Source: Cordia subcordata
Taxonomy: Eukaryota > Streptophyta > Magnoliopsida > Boraginales > Cordiaceae
Assembly: GCA_028554755.1 (NCBI GenBank)
Contig: JAPTOF010000001.1
Coordinates: forward strand, 39,141,501 to 39,205,500
DNA length: 64,000 nucleotides
Reading direction: 5' to 3'
A program made the position numbers and the translations under genes. Below the pieces are notes generated by a model, which was given only the letters and a program-made list of their open reading frames with translations, made no database searches and was not told the origin of the DNA. Position 1 is the first letter of the stretch. Each line of letters begins with the position of its first letter. Positions 15,101 through 26,980 of the stretch are shown here, piece by piece.

Positions 15101-16612
15101 ACCACCCACCACAAAGATTCTAAGTATATACCCCTATCTACTAGCAATGCATTCTTGTTAAACATTAAAATCCCCAATTAATGGTTAATCCACTTTTTAT
15201 ATGTACACACGAATGCCAACATTTACCAGTCAATAGGAATTATACTTTGATATTTTCATAAAGCACAGAGAATCCTGATTCACATATATACCAAATATAT
15301 GCAATTTGCCGCCACCAATGTTACGTGCAAGATTGCTACCTCTACAATACACTTCAGTATCCTTGGTGCTTTTGCCAGCCAAGCAAAGAAGAGCAAAATA
15401 AAGAACTAAAAACCTTGTTTGGAAAGCTACATACAGAATGTGCATTCCGAATAGCTAACACACACAATAACACCAATTTATCCATTTTTTACATCAAATA
15501 AACCAAGTAGTTAAGAGTAAACCAAATAATTCTGCGAATGGCTTGACTAAGTACTGTCCGGAACTTCTACACAACTTCCAAGTCAAATTACACACACTTA
15601 CATAACGCAAAAATTGATTCCTCACACTGTATCCACACTATTTACCCTATTCACCAATGACAATCAGAGTCAACAAGCTAAAACAATCGGCTGCAATAAG
15701 ACAACCAAAAATGCGTGCCATTTAACCAACCACTTAAAGTAAACAATAACCATTTTATGCAAATTAAAGCACTACCAGTCCACAATAAACCAAAAATTCT
15801 CCCACATATGCCTTGATTAAATAAAATTTTAAAAAAAATCCTTCCTCATTCAACTTCCAAAGGTTTACTCCACCAGTATATGCATCCGACTCGCTCATTG
15901 TATCCTCACTATGTTTGCTATTCAAACTAAGACAAGCAAAATATCAAACTACAATATGACCAATATACCAATTTTTGGCATTAATATAACCCTAAAGTTC
16001 TCGATTAAACTAAATAAATATACATTCAATTCAGAATTTTAAAAATAAATAAATAAATCTTGAAAATAGGAGAAATCAATGCACTGACCTAATTGAAAAG
16101 TGGCAAACAGAGAGCTTAGTCAAGCACTTAAGCCCAGCTATATCACTCAAAATGGGAAAAGCCGAAGGCCTAGGTGGCACTTTAGTAAGCTCCAACTCCT
16201 TCAACCCCTTCAACTTCCCTAATTCCAACCCTTTCAACCCTGGTGCCGCCGCCACCTTCACTTGCAAGCACTCCAGCTCCACCAAGTCCTTAAACCCCCC
16301 ATCCTCGGGGAACAAATTAACCTCGTTCGCGAAAAACTTCAAAGTTTTCAACTTTCTCAACCCCCCTACCGCCCTCGGTATCAAATTCAACTCATTCTTG
16401 TACACATACAACCCCTCCACCTCCTCCCCTGCCTCCCCATCCACGACCCCTTCTAGAAGCGGAAGCTCCAAACTTTTCCCCCAAACATCGATATCTTCCG
16501 CCTTTTTTACTGCATTCTCAGTTAAAAGCTTCGAATCTTCGCCTTTTTCGCGCTTTTCTTCCTCGTCCTTCTCGAACTTATTCTCGTTTTCTTTGACTTC
16601 TTTGACCTGCAT
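6180..16612 (-). CDS. LRR / EDR1-like / protein kinase, 11 exons
   Basis: Cytosolic leucine-rich-repeat protein kinase of the type of Arabidopsis AT1G04210 (recalled). Coding exons on the minus strand: 16612-16089, 13659-13395, 13221-13062, 12886-12139, 12022-11593, 11496-11315, 10678-10522, 10085-9858, 9756-9406, 7240-7139, 6440-6180. All junctions keep frame and give 1135 residues. No signal peptide or membrane segment is visible. An acidic/basic N-terminus (1-60) leads into LRRs (about 65-300; LPPEIG, LPAEI, LDLSNNRL). A Ser-rich linker carries CKACKC. An EDR1/transglutaminase-like region follows (about 570-770) with C701 in GICRHRAL and H733 in SPHAWNV. The kinase domain (about 810-1130) has a poor glycine loop, a probable ATP lysine K822 (AAAK), HRDIKSEN with D940, and DFD instead of DFG at 965-967, then GTPRWMAPE. 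Introns 1 (2.4 kb) and 9 (2.2 kb) are long. Exon 3 uses an acceptor ending AAG. Substrate unknown. Confidence 0.9.
7541..7726. mobile_element. near-perfect foldback in intron 9 of the LRR kinase gene
   Basis: Arms at 7541-7626 and 7640-7726 are reverse complements with only a few mismatches (for example TTCATAGGTCAAGAAC against GTTCTTGACCTACGAA), separated by about 13 bases. It is non-coding and probably a foldback MITE. Its transcript would form a hairpin with arms of about 85 bp. Confidence 0.75.
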
Positions 16613-16813
16613 TTTGCTTAATTCGCCGAGAAAATAAGATAAAAAAAAATCCTTCTTTTTCTTGAAAGTTGAACAATAAAATTAATTGGGGAAAAAATTG
16701 ATGATTCTAATAAATTACGGTTCTTGTTTTTGGAGGGGGGGTGGGGAAAGAAAGTGGGGGATCAAAGATATGTATGTATAGGTCAGTGTATATATGAGTG
16801 TATGTATAGAGAC

Positions 16814-16820
16814 ATTTATA
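16814..16820 (-). promoter_or_regulatory. candidate TATA box for the LRR kinase gene
   Basis: On the minus strand this reads TATAAAT, about 200 bases upstream of the chosen ATG, which would give a 5' UTR of about 170 bases. A second candidate (TATAAAA) lies at 16940-16946. Sequence alone does not decide between them. Confidence 0.35.
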
Positions 16821-17109
16821 AAGAGAGAAATTATGCAGTCTGTGTTTGCTGTGTGTGTTGTGTGTGCGAGAGAGAGCACAGAGAAAAGAAACCCTAGAAT
16901 CTTGAGGAAGATGCCGTTGAGGAACGTTAAAAGTTTTGATTTTATAGGTGGTGGTCTGACTTGTAGTTTTGCGCGGTGGTGGGGGTAATTTCGTCAATGG
17001 ACTATTCCTTTTGTTGAACCCAACACGACAACTCCTCCTTTTGACTAGAAAAGGAAAAGAAGTAATTATACTTTAGGCAGATAAAATTCTTTAATGATCT
17101 ATTAGGTAA

Positions 17110-18041
17110 TGACCGTCCGAATTTAAGAGTGGGAATACCCGTTCCATATTTGACTCTGTAGTCGCATTCAAATTTGAACAAATAGAAAAATTATAACAAG
17201 TTTGGATATGTAAATATTAGAATCCGATATCCCATAAAAATATAGGATATCGAATATGATTTTGGATAGTTTTTTACTATTCGAATCCGATCCAAAATAT
17301 CCAAAAATAAAACACATATAAAAATATATTAATTTTATGTTAAAGGTTTCATTGTCTAAAATGATTCAATATTTTATTATTTTATGACTTTTAACTTTAT
17401 TTTAGATATTTTAATTTTATGTCATGCATTTAGGATGTTTTATTTATTTGTCTTTGGTACAACAAAAATATTTAATGACTTCTTGTGAACTATAGATTGT
17501 GATAGAATTTATATTTAGTATCAATTGTGATTTGTGAAACATATTAATGTGGACTATAATTTGTGGTAAACTTATATATATTGGCTATTGTCTACTGTAA
17601 ATTATAGTTTATGGTAAACTTAATATTTAGTGAAATATGTTAAATTTTCTTTTTCTTCTTCAATGGGATTTAATATTGTTATAATTTGAGTGGTACTAAA
17701 TCTATGTTGTTGTAATGTTGTTTAGTAATAAAATATTGAATGATAAATTCTATATATTTTTATTAAATAAATCCAAAAACCCAACTATCTGAATCCGAAA
17801 ATATACAATATCTGAACATTCAATATCAATAGGATAGGTACTTTTGAACTATCCGAATCCGAAAATATACGATATCTAAACATTCGATATCAATAGGATA
17901 GGTACTTTTGAACTATCCGAATCCGATAATATACGATATCTAAACATTCGATATCAATGGGATAGGTACTTTTGAATTATCCGATCGGATAGTTGATTTT
18001 CCAATTAGATATCCGCTTCGAATCCCACCCCATACGAATTG
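17110..18041. mobile_element. 932-bp non-coding element with 9-bp target duplication
   Basis: ATTAGGTAA occurs immediately before (17101-17109) and after (18042-18050) this segment. The interior is unlike its flanks, with many ATCCGAATCCGA motifs and a 64-bp tandem repeat near the right end. The two ends (TGACCGTCCG on the left, ...CATACGAATTG on the right) are not inverted repeats. A 9-bp duplication without terminal inverted repeats would suit a non-TIR Mutator-like derivative, but this is inference. No coding capacity seen. Confidence 0.6.
17800..17995. repeat. 64-bp tandem repeat, about three copies
   Basis: The phrase GATAGGTACTTTTGAA recurs with a spacing of 64 bases (phrase starts near 17833, 17897 and 17961), within units that also contain CTATCCGAATCCG and ATACGATATCTAAACATTCG. 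It lies inside the 932-bp element. Copies differ by a few substitutions. Confidence 0.85.
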
Positions 18042-18050
18042 ATTAGGTAA

Positions 18051-18883
18051 AAAGAAGACTCGGCCACTCTAGAATGGTTTTGTGTACGCGATGTAATTGG
18101 CTTTATACCTCTTTAAAACTAAAAAATAAGTGAAAATAAAAATAATTGTCTTTAAACTTGAGTTGCTAGGCAAAGACACGAGGAACAAATTCGTCTTTTC
18201 CTTTTATGGGTAAAAGGAAACCTTTCATTCAAACAAAGCGTAGATTTACAAATAAATAGTTAGGCCTCTCCAATGGAAATGAAATCAAAAGCGAGGATAT
18301 CCTTGAGTAGATAATATTAGAAAATTAGTTAATGGCTAACTCTTAATTAAAATTCGATCTCGTGAGCCAGTCGGCAACTTTATTTGGTGTCTAATTGATA
18401 TAATGAAATCACGTATAATTGGTATTAGCCAAAGCATTCTTTATATTGTTCGCTATTGGTGATCATTCCAATTGATTGTGCTATTACGGAAAGTAACCAG
18501 TAACAGAACAGTGTATGCCTTGTTTTCAATTTTAATGTATCAAATTCAGGGCTTTCAGCAAATACAAATGCATCCCAAAATTGCTATTGCCTCGCCAATT
18601 TGCTCAGAAGGACAAGCAACTTCAAGTGCAAATACATGGGTAACATTCTTTCTTGATGGGCAGTGAGAGCTTCCCATTTCTTAATGACAAATTTCTTCTA
18701 TCTAAACTCTATATTTTTTGTACTAGAATGTTTATTACAAAACTATAGAAAGGGGGGATTTTGAACATTTTTACTTAAATCCATGCAATTTTGGGTTTTG
18801 CTAAAAGAGACAGATCATTCTTTAGGGGAACAAAAGGCTATAAGAGGCGAACCAACTTTGATTTGTTTCTATGGAAAGACTAA
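18051..18883. other. intergenic, nothing recognised
   Basis: AT-rich sequence with no frame that resembles a protein and no repeat boundary I could define. Confidence 0.5.
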
Positions 18884-19755
18884 GGGTATGTTTGAAAAGT
18901 CACTTCGTAATTAGATATGAGTATGATTGGGAGTAATTACATAGTTGGACGTATTTGTCTAATCAAGTAATTACCTAGTTAGAGGTGAATTTGGTATAAT
19001 TAGACCTCTTTAATTGCACTCTCTAATTCTTATAGGGGAGGTGTGAATTGGTATAATTACTTTGTAACAACTTTTCATACTCTTTTATTCTTTTTATATT
19101 TAACATGCTTCACTATAAAATAAATATAAATAACAAATAAATAAGTTATACAAATAAATAAATTTAAATAAAATTTAAAAAGTATTAAATGAATAAAAAT
19201 ATATAAACATGAAATAAATAAAAAAATATAAATGAATATTTTTTAAAAAAATATAAAAGTTATTTTTTAAAAAAAATATAAAAGTTATTTTTTTAAAAAA
19301 ATATAAAAGTTATTTAATTTTAACAACGTTGTCTATTATAATAAAATGTTATTATATTTTTTATAGATAATATTTAAATTTGAAAATATTAGTAGTAGAT
19401 AATTTTTAGTTTCATATATTTATATTTATAATTCATATATTTTAATAAGCCATATTTATTTTTGTAATAAATAATATTTTTGTTTTTTATTTTAATTATT
19501 TTTAAAAAATAACCATTTTAAATATATGTTAGTATCAATATAAATTTTAAAAACAAATATTTATTTTTAAAATTAGATTATTTAACTGTGTAATTACCAT
19601 CTATATTACCACACATGTCATACAGAATTAAGTTATAATTATGCTATGATAACCAAACATATCTTATGATTTAAATTAATGTGTAATTACTAGGTAGTTT
19701 AACTATTACCCTAGTAATTACACAGTAATTATATTGCAGTGTCTAAACAAACCCC
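18884..19755. mobile_element. hAT-like non-autonomous element
   Basis: The left end GGGTATGTTTG and the right end CAAACCCC form short inverted ends, and GTAATTAC-type motifs occur inside both ends. The 8 bases outside are AAGACTAA and AACTCTAA, which match at 6 of 8 positions and fit a mutated 8-bp hAT target duplication. The interior is extremely AT-rich with a TAAAAAAATATAAAAGTTATTT tandem patch near 19250-19310. No coding sequence. Confidence 0.5.
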
Positions 19756-20639
19756 AACTCTAAGTAGTCCATTCTTTAGGGGACCAAAAAATCTAATAAG
19801 AAGAACCCCCATAAAGGGGCAGTCTTTAATATCAAATTTAGGAAATATTTAAGCCCAACAAAAAAATTTAGTAAATATTAAAAAATCAAACTTTTATTTA
19901 GTAAAAAAAATTAAATTATTCCATGGTGTTAAATTTTTTCTCATGATCCTTAAAACATATATCGTGGGCTCTACCAGGATGACCACATAAAAGATAACTA
20001 GTTCTAAGAAATTTAACAATCTAATAATTGATTCTACCCAAGACTTCAGGTTTTCATAAGCAAAAGCAAGACAAATCCGTTTGTAAATACAAATATAATC
20101 TATGTAAATTTTGATGGCTACAGGTGGGTTGCATAGTCCTTACGCCAGATACATTTTGGTCTCTCTCTCTGTCTCTGCATTCTGGTCAAACAAATAATGG
20201 TAGTAATTAATTAATATAGCATCAAACGAACAATTAAAGTTTTTGTTTTTGTTAATTATTATGCACGTATAAGACCCAAGAAAAAAGAAAAAAAATTGAA
20301 TAAGTGAATAAATATTTTGCTGTAAATTTTAACAATGTTAGGAGGATATAGACGGTAAAAAAGTGTGCATAGAACTTTTACTCGCCACAGACACTCATTA
20401 TAAAATTTTTAACATCAAAATCGCGCACTTGTGACAAAAAGATCTAGTGCATTTTAGCCAAAAACCAACTCTGTCCATTCTTTGGGGGACCAAAAATGTC
20501 ATCGATGCAATCATCAACTTACTTCATGCTTACCCTTATATTTGACACTCCAATATGGAGTCTTTTGCTTCTCTTTCCTGGCAAGTGGCAACACCTACCA
20601 TATTTCATTCGTCAACACGTCTACTCTTAGGCGCTTACA
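19756..20639. other. intergenic, AT-rich
   Basis: No gene is recognisable. A short CT-rich run lies at about 20160-20177. The text looks like decayed repeats without definable ends. Confidence 0.45.
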
Positions 20640-21357
20640 AATTTAATGTTAGAAGAAATGATAATCGCAGTAGTAATAAATTTATATTTTAAATTTAGCG
20701 GATAATTGTTTAACTAGCTGATTGAACAAAATGTGTTGGGTAAAATTAGCTGTTACATTAACTGATGAATGTTAAATGACATAAAAGAACATTGATATCC
20801 TGTCATTATTATTATTGTTATTATGATAATTGTAATTACTATTACTATTATAGGAATAAGATAATATATTTTATAATTAGATATTAATTTTTATAATCAT
20901 ATTTTAATATTAAAGTGTAACTAATTTTTTGATAAAATATTTATATCAATATTAAAAAAATTAATTTTAATAGATTCAAAATTATTTTTTTTAAAAAATT
21001 ACTAATAAAACTTATGCTTTTAGTAATGTTGATTATATAGAAATTGAAATTTATTTTTATATTATTTCTTATTTATATTTGTAAAAGAAAAGGTAAAAAT
21101 ATAGAGAGAGATTGGAAAGAGAATAGAAAAATCAAAAAATGCAAAAAGGTAGAATTGCAAAAAAAAACATGAAAAGCTAAAAGCTATCTGAAACTATAAA
21201 TTTTTTTAGCTTTTGAGAAACGCTAGTTGAAACACTAAAAACTACCTAAAAAGCTACTTGAAACGCTCGTTTACCGAACGGCAATAATTTAGCAAAATAG
21301 TGTTTTGACTAGTCAAAACGCTAAACACTACTTGAAAAGCTGTTGCCGAACACGCAC
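20640..21357. mobile_element. MITE copy A of the GTTCGGCAACAGC-ended family
   Basis: The right end reads GTTGCCGAACACGCAC. The reverse complement matches the start of copy C at 23459, including the shared core GTTTTGACTAGTCAAAACG. Similarity to the inverted text of 23459-24230 runs through most of the segment. The left end is indistinct and may be truncated. Confidence 0.6.
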
Positions 21358-22680
21358 TTAAATCAGGCTTTTCATTTTCCTAAACACTTGCTCCTCTCTG
21401 ATTATGACAAAAGGTTGGGGCATGATCAAGGCAGTTAGAAGGAGTAAGAGAAAAAAAGGAATTAACAAAAATCAATTTTCTTTTTTTTTTCTTTCTTTCT
21501 TCTGCTACTGTTTTAATTTTCAGTCTACATAAGATCCTCTATAGTCTATAGTTGACATTTATATATACATATTTTTAAGCTGTCTTTGATTTTGTGAAAT
21601 GCTAGCTTTGTTTTCTCTTTTGAGATAATGGTTCTCTTATTTACTTCAATATTTAAGCCAAAACTAGGCAGTCTCTTTTTTTTTTTTTAATATTATGTTT
21701 GATTAATTTAGGTACCGCTCTTTTTGAACACGTCATGGTTAGAGAAATTTCTGCAAAAAAAGTTTTCATTATTAAAAAGAACAGTGAGGATCTCCTCCAA
21801 CATTACGATTGATGATGATCGGAAATTATAATATATTAATAATTTGCAATCGCCTGCGTTATATAGCAAAAATATTAAATGTTTTTGGAGCCAAACTTGA
21901 TTAATAAAATGTCTAACTAATTTATTTATACTTTTTACGAATACATAACAAGTCAAAAAGAGAGAGCGAGAGAAAACATGATAATTGTAAGTTAAAAAAA
22001 GTAGTGATCGGCTTAGCAAAAAGGAGGTGTTGAGCCATGACAGTTGTTTTAATTTATGATTAGTAGAATTTTTAGGTTCAGATAATTCGGGCTTTCTTTT
22101 ACAATTTCTGGATCTAATTTCAAGTGTGAAGTTTATAGTCTAACCCGATGTAAATTTTCTTTTTAATTTTTCATAAGTATCTTGATGTAATATAATACAA
22201 CATAATTTAGCAAAAATCGAAATCCTAATCCAAAAGCCTGGAATTCGAAAATTTGAAACTCGAGTGTGTTTTATGATTTTTAATACATGATTGGTAGTTT
22301 TTTCACTTTTTTATTGGTAGTTTTTTTCTCTTTTTTTAGGCACCCAAAAATTTGAAAATTCAAAAATCGAATCCAATTTCTACTGTTGTTGACGCCACAC
22401 ATAAAAGATGGAAAGTGTCTCGAATAATATTATGTTGTAATCAAATTCATAAGTTTTAAACTTGGGCTCTTTTATCAAAATAATCTGTGTAGTTTGTAGC
22501 TCCAAATTAGCCTATCAATAGCTTTTTGGGGTAGAATAATGAATCACATTAATAAAACATAGATTACGCCTTTATTATCCGATCTAGCTAGTAAGGTGGA
22601 AGTCAAAAAACAAGATGTTTATTAGGAACCTAGTCTAATCAAGAGTCAGTTAGGAGCTAGAAAAATAGACAACATTCAGT
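21358..22680. other. intergenic, no recognised gene
   Basis: AT-rich. A minus-strand frame at 21708-22019 codes for a Phe/Leu/Asn-rich peptide without recognisable motifs and is treated as chance. Around 22330-22380 are TTTGAAAATTCAAAAATCGAA-like simple motifs. Confidence 0.45.
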
Positions 22681-22890
22681 GCTCGTTTGGATTGGCTTTT
22701 TTAATAACTTTTAAAAAATAAATTTTTTTTAGAAGCTGAAAATTCTGGCTTCTAAAAAAAGTTGTATTTGAGCTTTTTTCAGAGTTTCAGCTTTTTTAGA
22801 AGCCAAATCAAATAGTTATTGCAAATTTAATGTAACATTTTCAGAGAAAAAAGTTTTTTTTCATAAAAAAAAGCCAATCCAAATAGGTCC
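22681..22890. mobile_element. MITE copy, GGCxCGTTTGGATTGG family
   Basis: Left end GCTCGTTTGGATTGGC and right end GCCAATCCAAATAGG are inverted repeats of about 16 bases. The interior repeats AGAAGCTGAAA / AGCTTTTTTAGAAGCC. It directly abuts the next element (22895 onward). Confidence 0.7.
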
Positions 22891-22894
22891 TTAG

Positions 22895-23458
22895 AGCCTG
22901 TTCAACATAATTAACTGTTAGGGTAGCTAATAGCTATTTAGTTGTTTAGCTAGCTAATTGAACAAAATGTATTAGATAAAATTAACTATTGAACTAGTTA
23001 ATAAATGCAAAATGACATAAACATTGATGTCTTGTCGTTATCATCATCATTATTGTTATAATAATTATAATTATTATAACTATTATTGATATGATATAAT
23101 TTATTTTATTGTTAGATATTTATTTTTATAATAATATTGTAATATTAAAATATAACTAATTTTTTGAAAAGTATTTGTATCAATATTATTATAAAAATTA
23201 ATTTAGTAGATTCAAAATTTATTTTGTCAAAAAAATAAATGGACTCGTGAAACTTATACTTCTTAGTATATGTTCATATGGATAAAACTTGAAATTAATT
23301 TTTATATTTTGTTTTGTTTATATTTATGAAGAAAAAGAAAAAATATATAAAGAAATTGGAGAAAGAGTAGAATTGTCAAAAAAAAAATTGAAGAAAGGGT
23401 AAAATGACAAAAAAAAAAAATGAAGAGGTAAAAGCTGCCTAAAGTGTTAAAATATTTA
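22895..23458. mobile_element. MITE copy B, opposite orientation to copy C
   Basis: It starts GAGCCTGTTCAACATAATTAACTG and follows the reverse complement of copy C (for example ATTGAACAAAATGT, ATATTAAAATATAACTAATTTTTTG) up to the junction with copy C at 23459. The inner third appears shorter than in C. Confidence 0.6.
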
Positions 23459-24230
23459 GTACGTGTTCGGCAACAGCTTTTTAAATAGGGTTTTAGCGTT
23501 TTGACTAGTCAAAATACTATTTTGCTAAATTATTGTTGTTCAGTAAACTAGTGTTTCAAGTAGTTTTTTAGGTAGCTTTTAACGTTTCAACTAGCGTTTC
23601 TTAAAAGCTAAAAATTTTAGCGTTTCAAGTAACTTTTAGTTTTTTATTTTTATTTTTGACAATTCTACCTTTTTTGCATTTTTTGATTTTTCTATTCTTT
23701 TTATTCTTTTTTCAATCTCTCTCTACATTTTTATCTTTTCTTTCACAAATATAAATAAGAAATAATATAAAAATGAATTTCAATTTCTATATAAACAACA
23801 TTACTAAAAGCATAAATTTTATTAGTACATTTTTTTTAACAAAATAATTTTGAATCTATTAAAATTAATTTTTGCAATATTGATATAAATATTTTATCAA
23901 AAAATTAGTTATACTTTAATATTAAAATATGATTACGAAAATAAATATCTAATTGTGAAATATGTTATTTTATTCCTATAATAGTAATAGTAATTACAAT
24001 TATCATAATAACAATACTAATAATAACATGATATCAATGTCCTTTTATATCATTTAACATTCATCAGCTAATCTAACAGTTAATTTTACCGAACATATTT
24101 TGTTCAATCACTTAGTGAAATCGCTATCCGCTAAGAGTTAAAATACAACAGTTGTCAGTTACCCAAATAGCTATCAGCTACTTAAACAACTATCAGCTAC
24201 TCCAACAGTTAAATTTGCCGAACTGGCCCT
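23459..24230. mobile_element. MITE copy C, full length about 772 bp
   Basis: The left end GTACGTGTTCGGCAA and the right end TTTGCCGAACTGGCCC make inverted ends around a shared TTCGGCAA core. The internal palindrome TTTTGACTAGTCAAAA and a CTCTCTCTAC tract also occur in copy A. Together with copy B it makes a large inverted repeat. No coding capacity. Confidence 0.65.
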
Positions 24231-24652
24231 TAGCTTTTAGCAAAGCTGATATAAACACTAATTAACACTTGATTTAGTTAGCCAACCTGCAACGCTATTT
24301 GCTATTTGATTGAAATACTGAAGCCGCATATCATCGATATCAATTGCAATTAACCTTCTTGGTATCTTTCATTATCGGTGATATTCAATTATGATATAAT
24401 CAAAAATTTCACTTAAATTCTTGCAATTCTGGATTTGTTCAAAGACACGAATAACCCATGCTTTAGGGGAGCAAAAGCCTCACTTGTTTATGCTTTTGGG
24501 GAAGAAAAAAGGAGAAAAATGTCATCCATGCAATCATGCATGTCCATAATTGTATCCGACCTTAATATTTCTTTTCTGGATTTATTTTATTTTTTCAATT
24601 TCCATGTAGTTCGCATGTACTATTTGACTAAATATGGCTACAGGCTCGTTTG

Positions 24653-24865
24653 GATTGGTTTTTTCAGTAAAAAAGTATTTTTTTTTTGAAAAAGTTATAT
24701 TAAATTTACAATAATTATTTGATTTGACTTTAAAAAAAGTTAAAACTTTGAAAAAAGCTCAAATGTAGATTTTTTCAAAAACCAAAATTTTATCTTCTAA
24801 AAAAAACTATTTTGCAAAAACTGTTAAGAAAAACGCCTTTTAAAAAAGCCAATCCAAACGGACCC
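24653..24865. mobile_element. MITE copy, GGCxCGTTTGGATTGG family
   Basis: Ends GGCTCGTTTGGATTGGTTTT and AAAGCCAATCCAAACGGACC are nearly perfect inverted repeats. The length of about 213 bases agrees with the other copies. Confidence 0.7.
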
Positions 24866-24953
24866 TAACTCGCTAATCATGGACTTCATATTGCGTGTTT
24901 AATTTCTTGAAGAAGCTCTAGCGCGACTTAAAGTTCTCGAGAGGTGATTATAA

Positions 24954-25178
24954 GGCTCGTTTGGAATGACTTTTTTCAAAAGTGTTTTTTTAACAACTTT
25001 TAAAAAATAACTTTTTTTAAAAAGCTAAAAATTTTAACTTCTAAAAAAAACAGTATTTGAACTTTTTTTACAGTTTTATCTTTTTTAGAAGCCAAGTCAA
25101 ATAATTATTACAAATTTAGTACAACTTTTTCAAAAAAAAAAATTTTTTAACTAAAAGAAAATTAATCCAAACAGGCCC
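24954..25178. mobile_element. MITE copy, GGCxCGTTTGGATTGG family
   Basis: Ends GGCTCGTTTGGAATGAC and TTAATCCAAACAGGCCC, with the same internal AGAAGCCAAGTCAAATAAT block as its relatives. It lies about 90 bases from the previous copy, in the same orientation. Confidence 0.65.
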
Positions 25179-25834
25179 AAAAGAGAGTTTTATTCCCCAA
25201 AACTAGTGCTTAAATAATTGACGTACATATACGTAAATATATACCCCGAAATTTTCTGTCATTTTCCTGCCAACTCCTGGAAGCATTGGACAAGTTGCAC
25301 AAGACTGAAAAGTCACAATCTCCACTTAACTTTTTAGCAGTCTGACTAATTTTAGCTGCCATTAACATCCAAAGGTTACATTTGAGCTTTAGCTTATTTT
25401 GCTGAAAATGCCAAAATGGTATCCACCGCAACAGAAATCAGATGGAATAGATGATCTAACTGGAGGAAAATTCATAAACAACTAAAAAAAAGACCAATGA
25501 ATCATGACCAAGAAAAACAGAAATATGCCAACAAATTGAATATTTAACACATTAGAAAGCCTTTCAATAATAATATTGTACCATCATTATTCATGTATGG
25601 GTCTTCCAGGCTCTAAAATGGCCTCAGTTTGGTGTATCAGAAGGAAATGAATGCAACAAGGAACAACCATTACAGGGGACAGTAACATTTTCTACTCTCT
25701 TAAGTACACACTAATGCAGAAAACCATCGCTTAGTAGCCATAAAGTGAGATCATTAACATTTGATAGAGTATGATGAGAAATGGAAGGCCGACAAATAAC
25801 AAAGCCTTGCCATGATGAAAACTTTAAGGACAGC

Positions 25835-26946
25835 TTAATAGTTCTGGGACCAGTTTGCAGCACTTCCGACCCTCGGCATGCCGCTTCCTCCTTTCTTAGC
25901 CTCTGAATCCACTTTGAAGGTTGCACCACACATTTCTCCAGCACTGTCTACCCTTGGGACTGCCTTCAATTCGTTAAGTGGGTGCTCATAGCTCCTCAGG
26001 CCACCAGAAGAGGTGAAAAAGCATCCTGAAGAGAGTAAGTAACTGCATTAAGCACTTTCCTCTTATTCTGATTAACAAGAAGCCCCAAGTAAAAGCAAGG
26101 TTTAGCAGGTATCCTAACTATTCTTAACAGTTCTATTGAAGACAATAGAAGTTGTGGTAAGTTTCCAAATCCAAGAAGACAATTTGAGGTATGGCTGTAG
26201 GGGGAAGGATGCAAGGAACAAAGACAGTATCAAGCTATAACTTCTGTTAGCATAAAAAGATTGAGTGCAAGTTTTACGGGGTTTCAAAATGAAAGAGGAA
26301 AAAAATTATAAGTAGAAAAGGAGTAAAAGTTTATCGGGCTACATCCAGAACTGGAGGGCTCCTAAAGAGAAAGAGGAGTAGTATTAAGAGCAGCAAAGCA
26401 ACAAAAAGACTTGCATGAGGCATCAAGGCGTGTATTGATTTGGGAAAAGATATATGACCAAGCTCATGGGGGTGTTATAAGTCGGAGAAGAAAGGTGTAT
26501 GTATGGAATATTTAAAAATGATGATAGACTAGTATGATAAAACTATGACGTATGAAAGGAAAAATGAGGGAGATCAGAATTTTACCCCCAGCCAGGGGGA
26601 ATCTAAAGGCAGAGCAAGCAAATAACCCAAGGAAATTTGAAACAAGTATGACTGACCGTAATGTATGTCAACGGTAATTGATTATCTATGCAAATGATCA
26701 AGATACCTTTAGGAAATGGTGCAAATGATTTCCCACAGCCTTGTTTCACGATCTCTGCATCACCTGAGAGAACGAGGTTGCCTTCAGAGTCCGTTCCCCA
26801 GAAAAATGGTACACTCCCATCAGCATCCTAACAAAAGAACATGTAGAATCAAGAATGTGTAATCTGACTAATTGTAAAGAAAGATGTCAAGGACAATAAT
26901 AATACTCACAGCAGCCAAAAAGGTAGTTTTTGCAGAGCTGTCATAG

Positions 26947-26980
<34 letters not shown>

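Larger units (their letters stand above)
24231..25834. other. spacer with two MITEs, then 3' flank of the YGL/LRDR gene
   Basis: Apart from the MITEs at 24653-24865 and 24954-25178, I see no gene. Roughly 25200-25834 probably contains the 3' UTR and terminator of the gene ending at 25835, but no poly(A) signal stands out clearly. Confidence 0.5.

Noticed and set aside
16152..16637. 161-aa plus-strand frame rich in Ser/Pro/Phe
   Set aside because: It is the antisense of exon 1 of the LRR kinase gene.
17800..17995. Regularly spaced repeats, considered as CRISPR-like
   Set aside because: Whole 64-bp units repeat without unique spacers, in a plant nuclear context; it is a tandem repeat.
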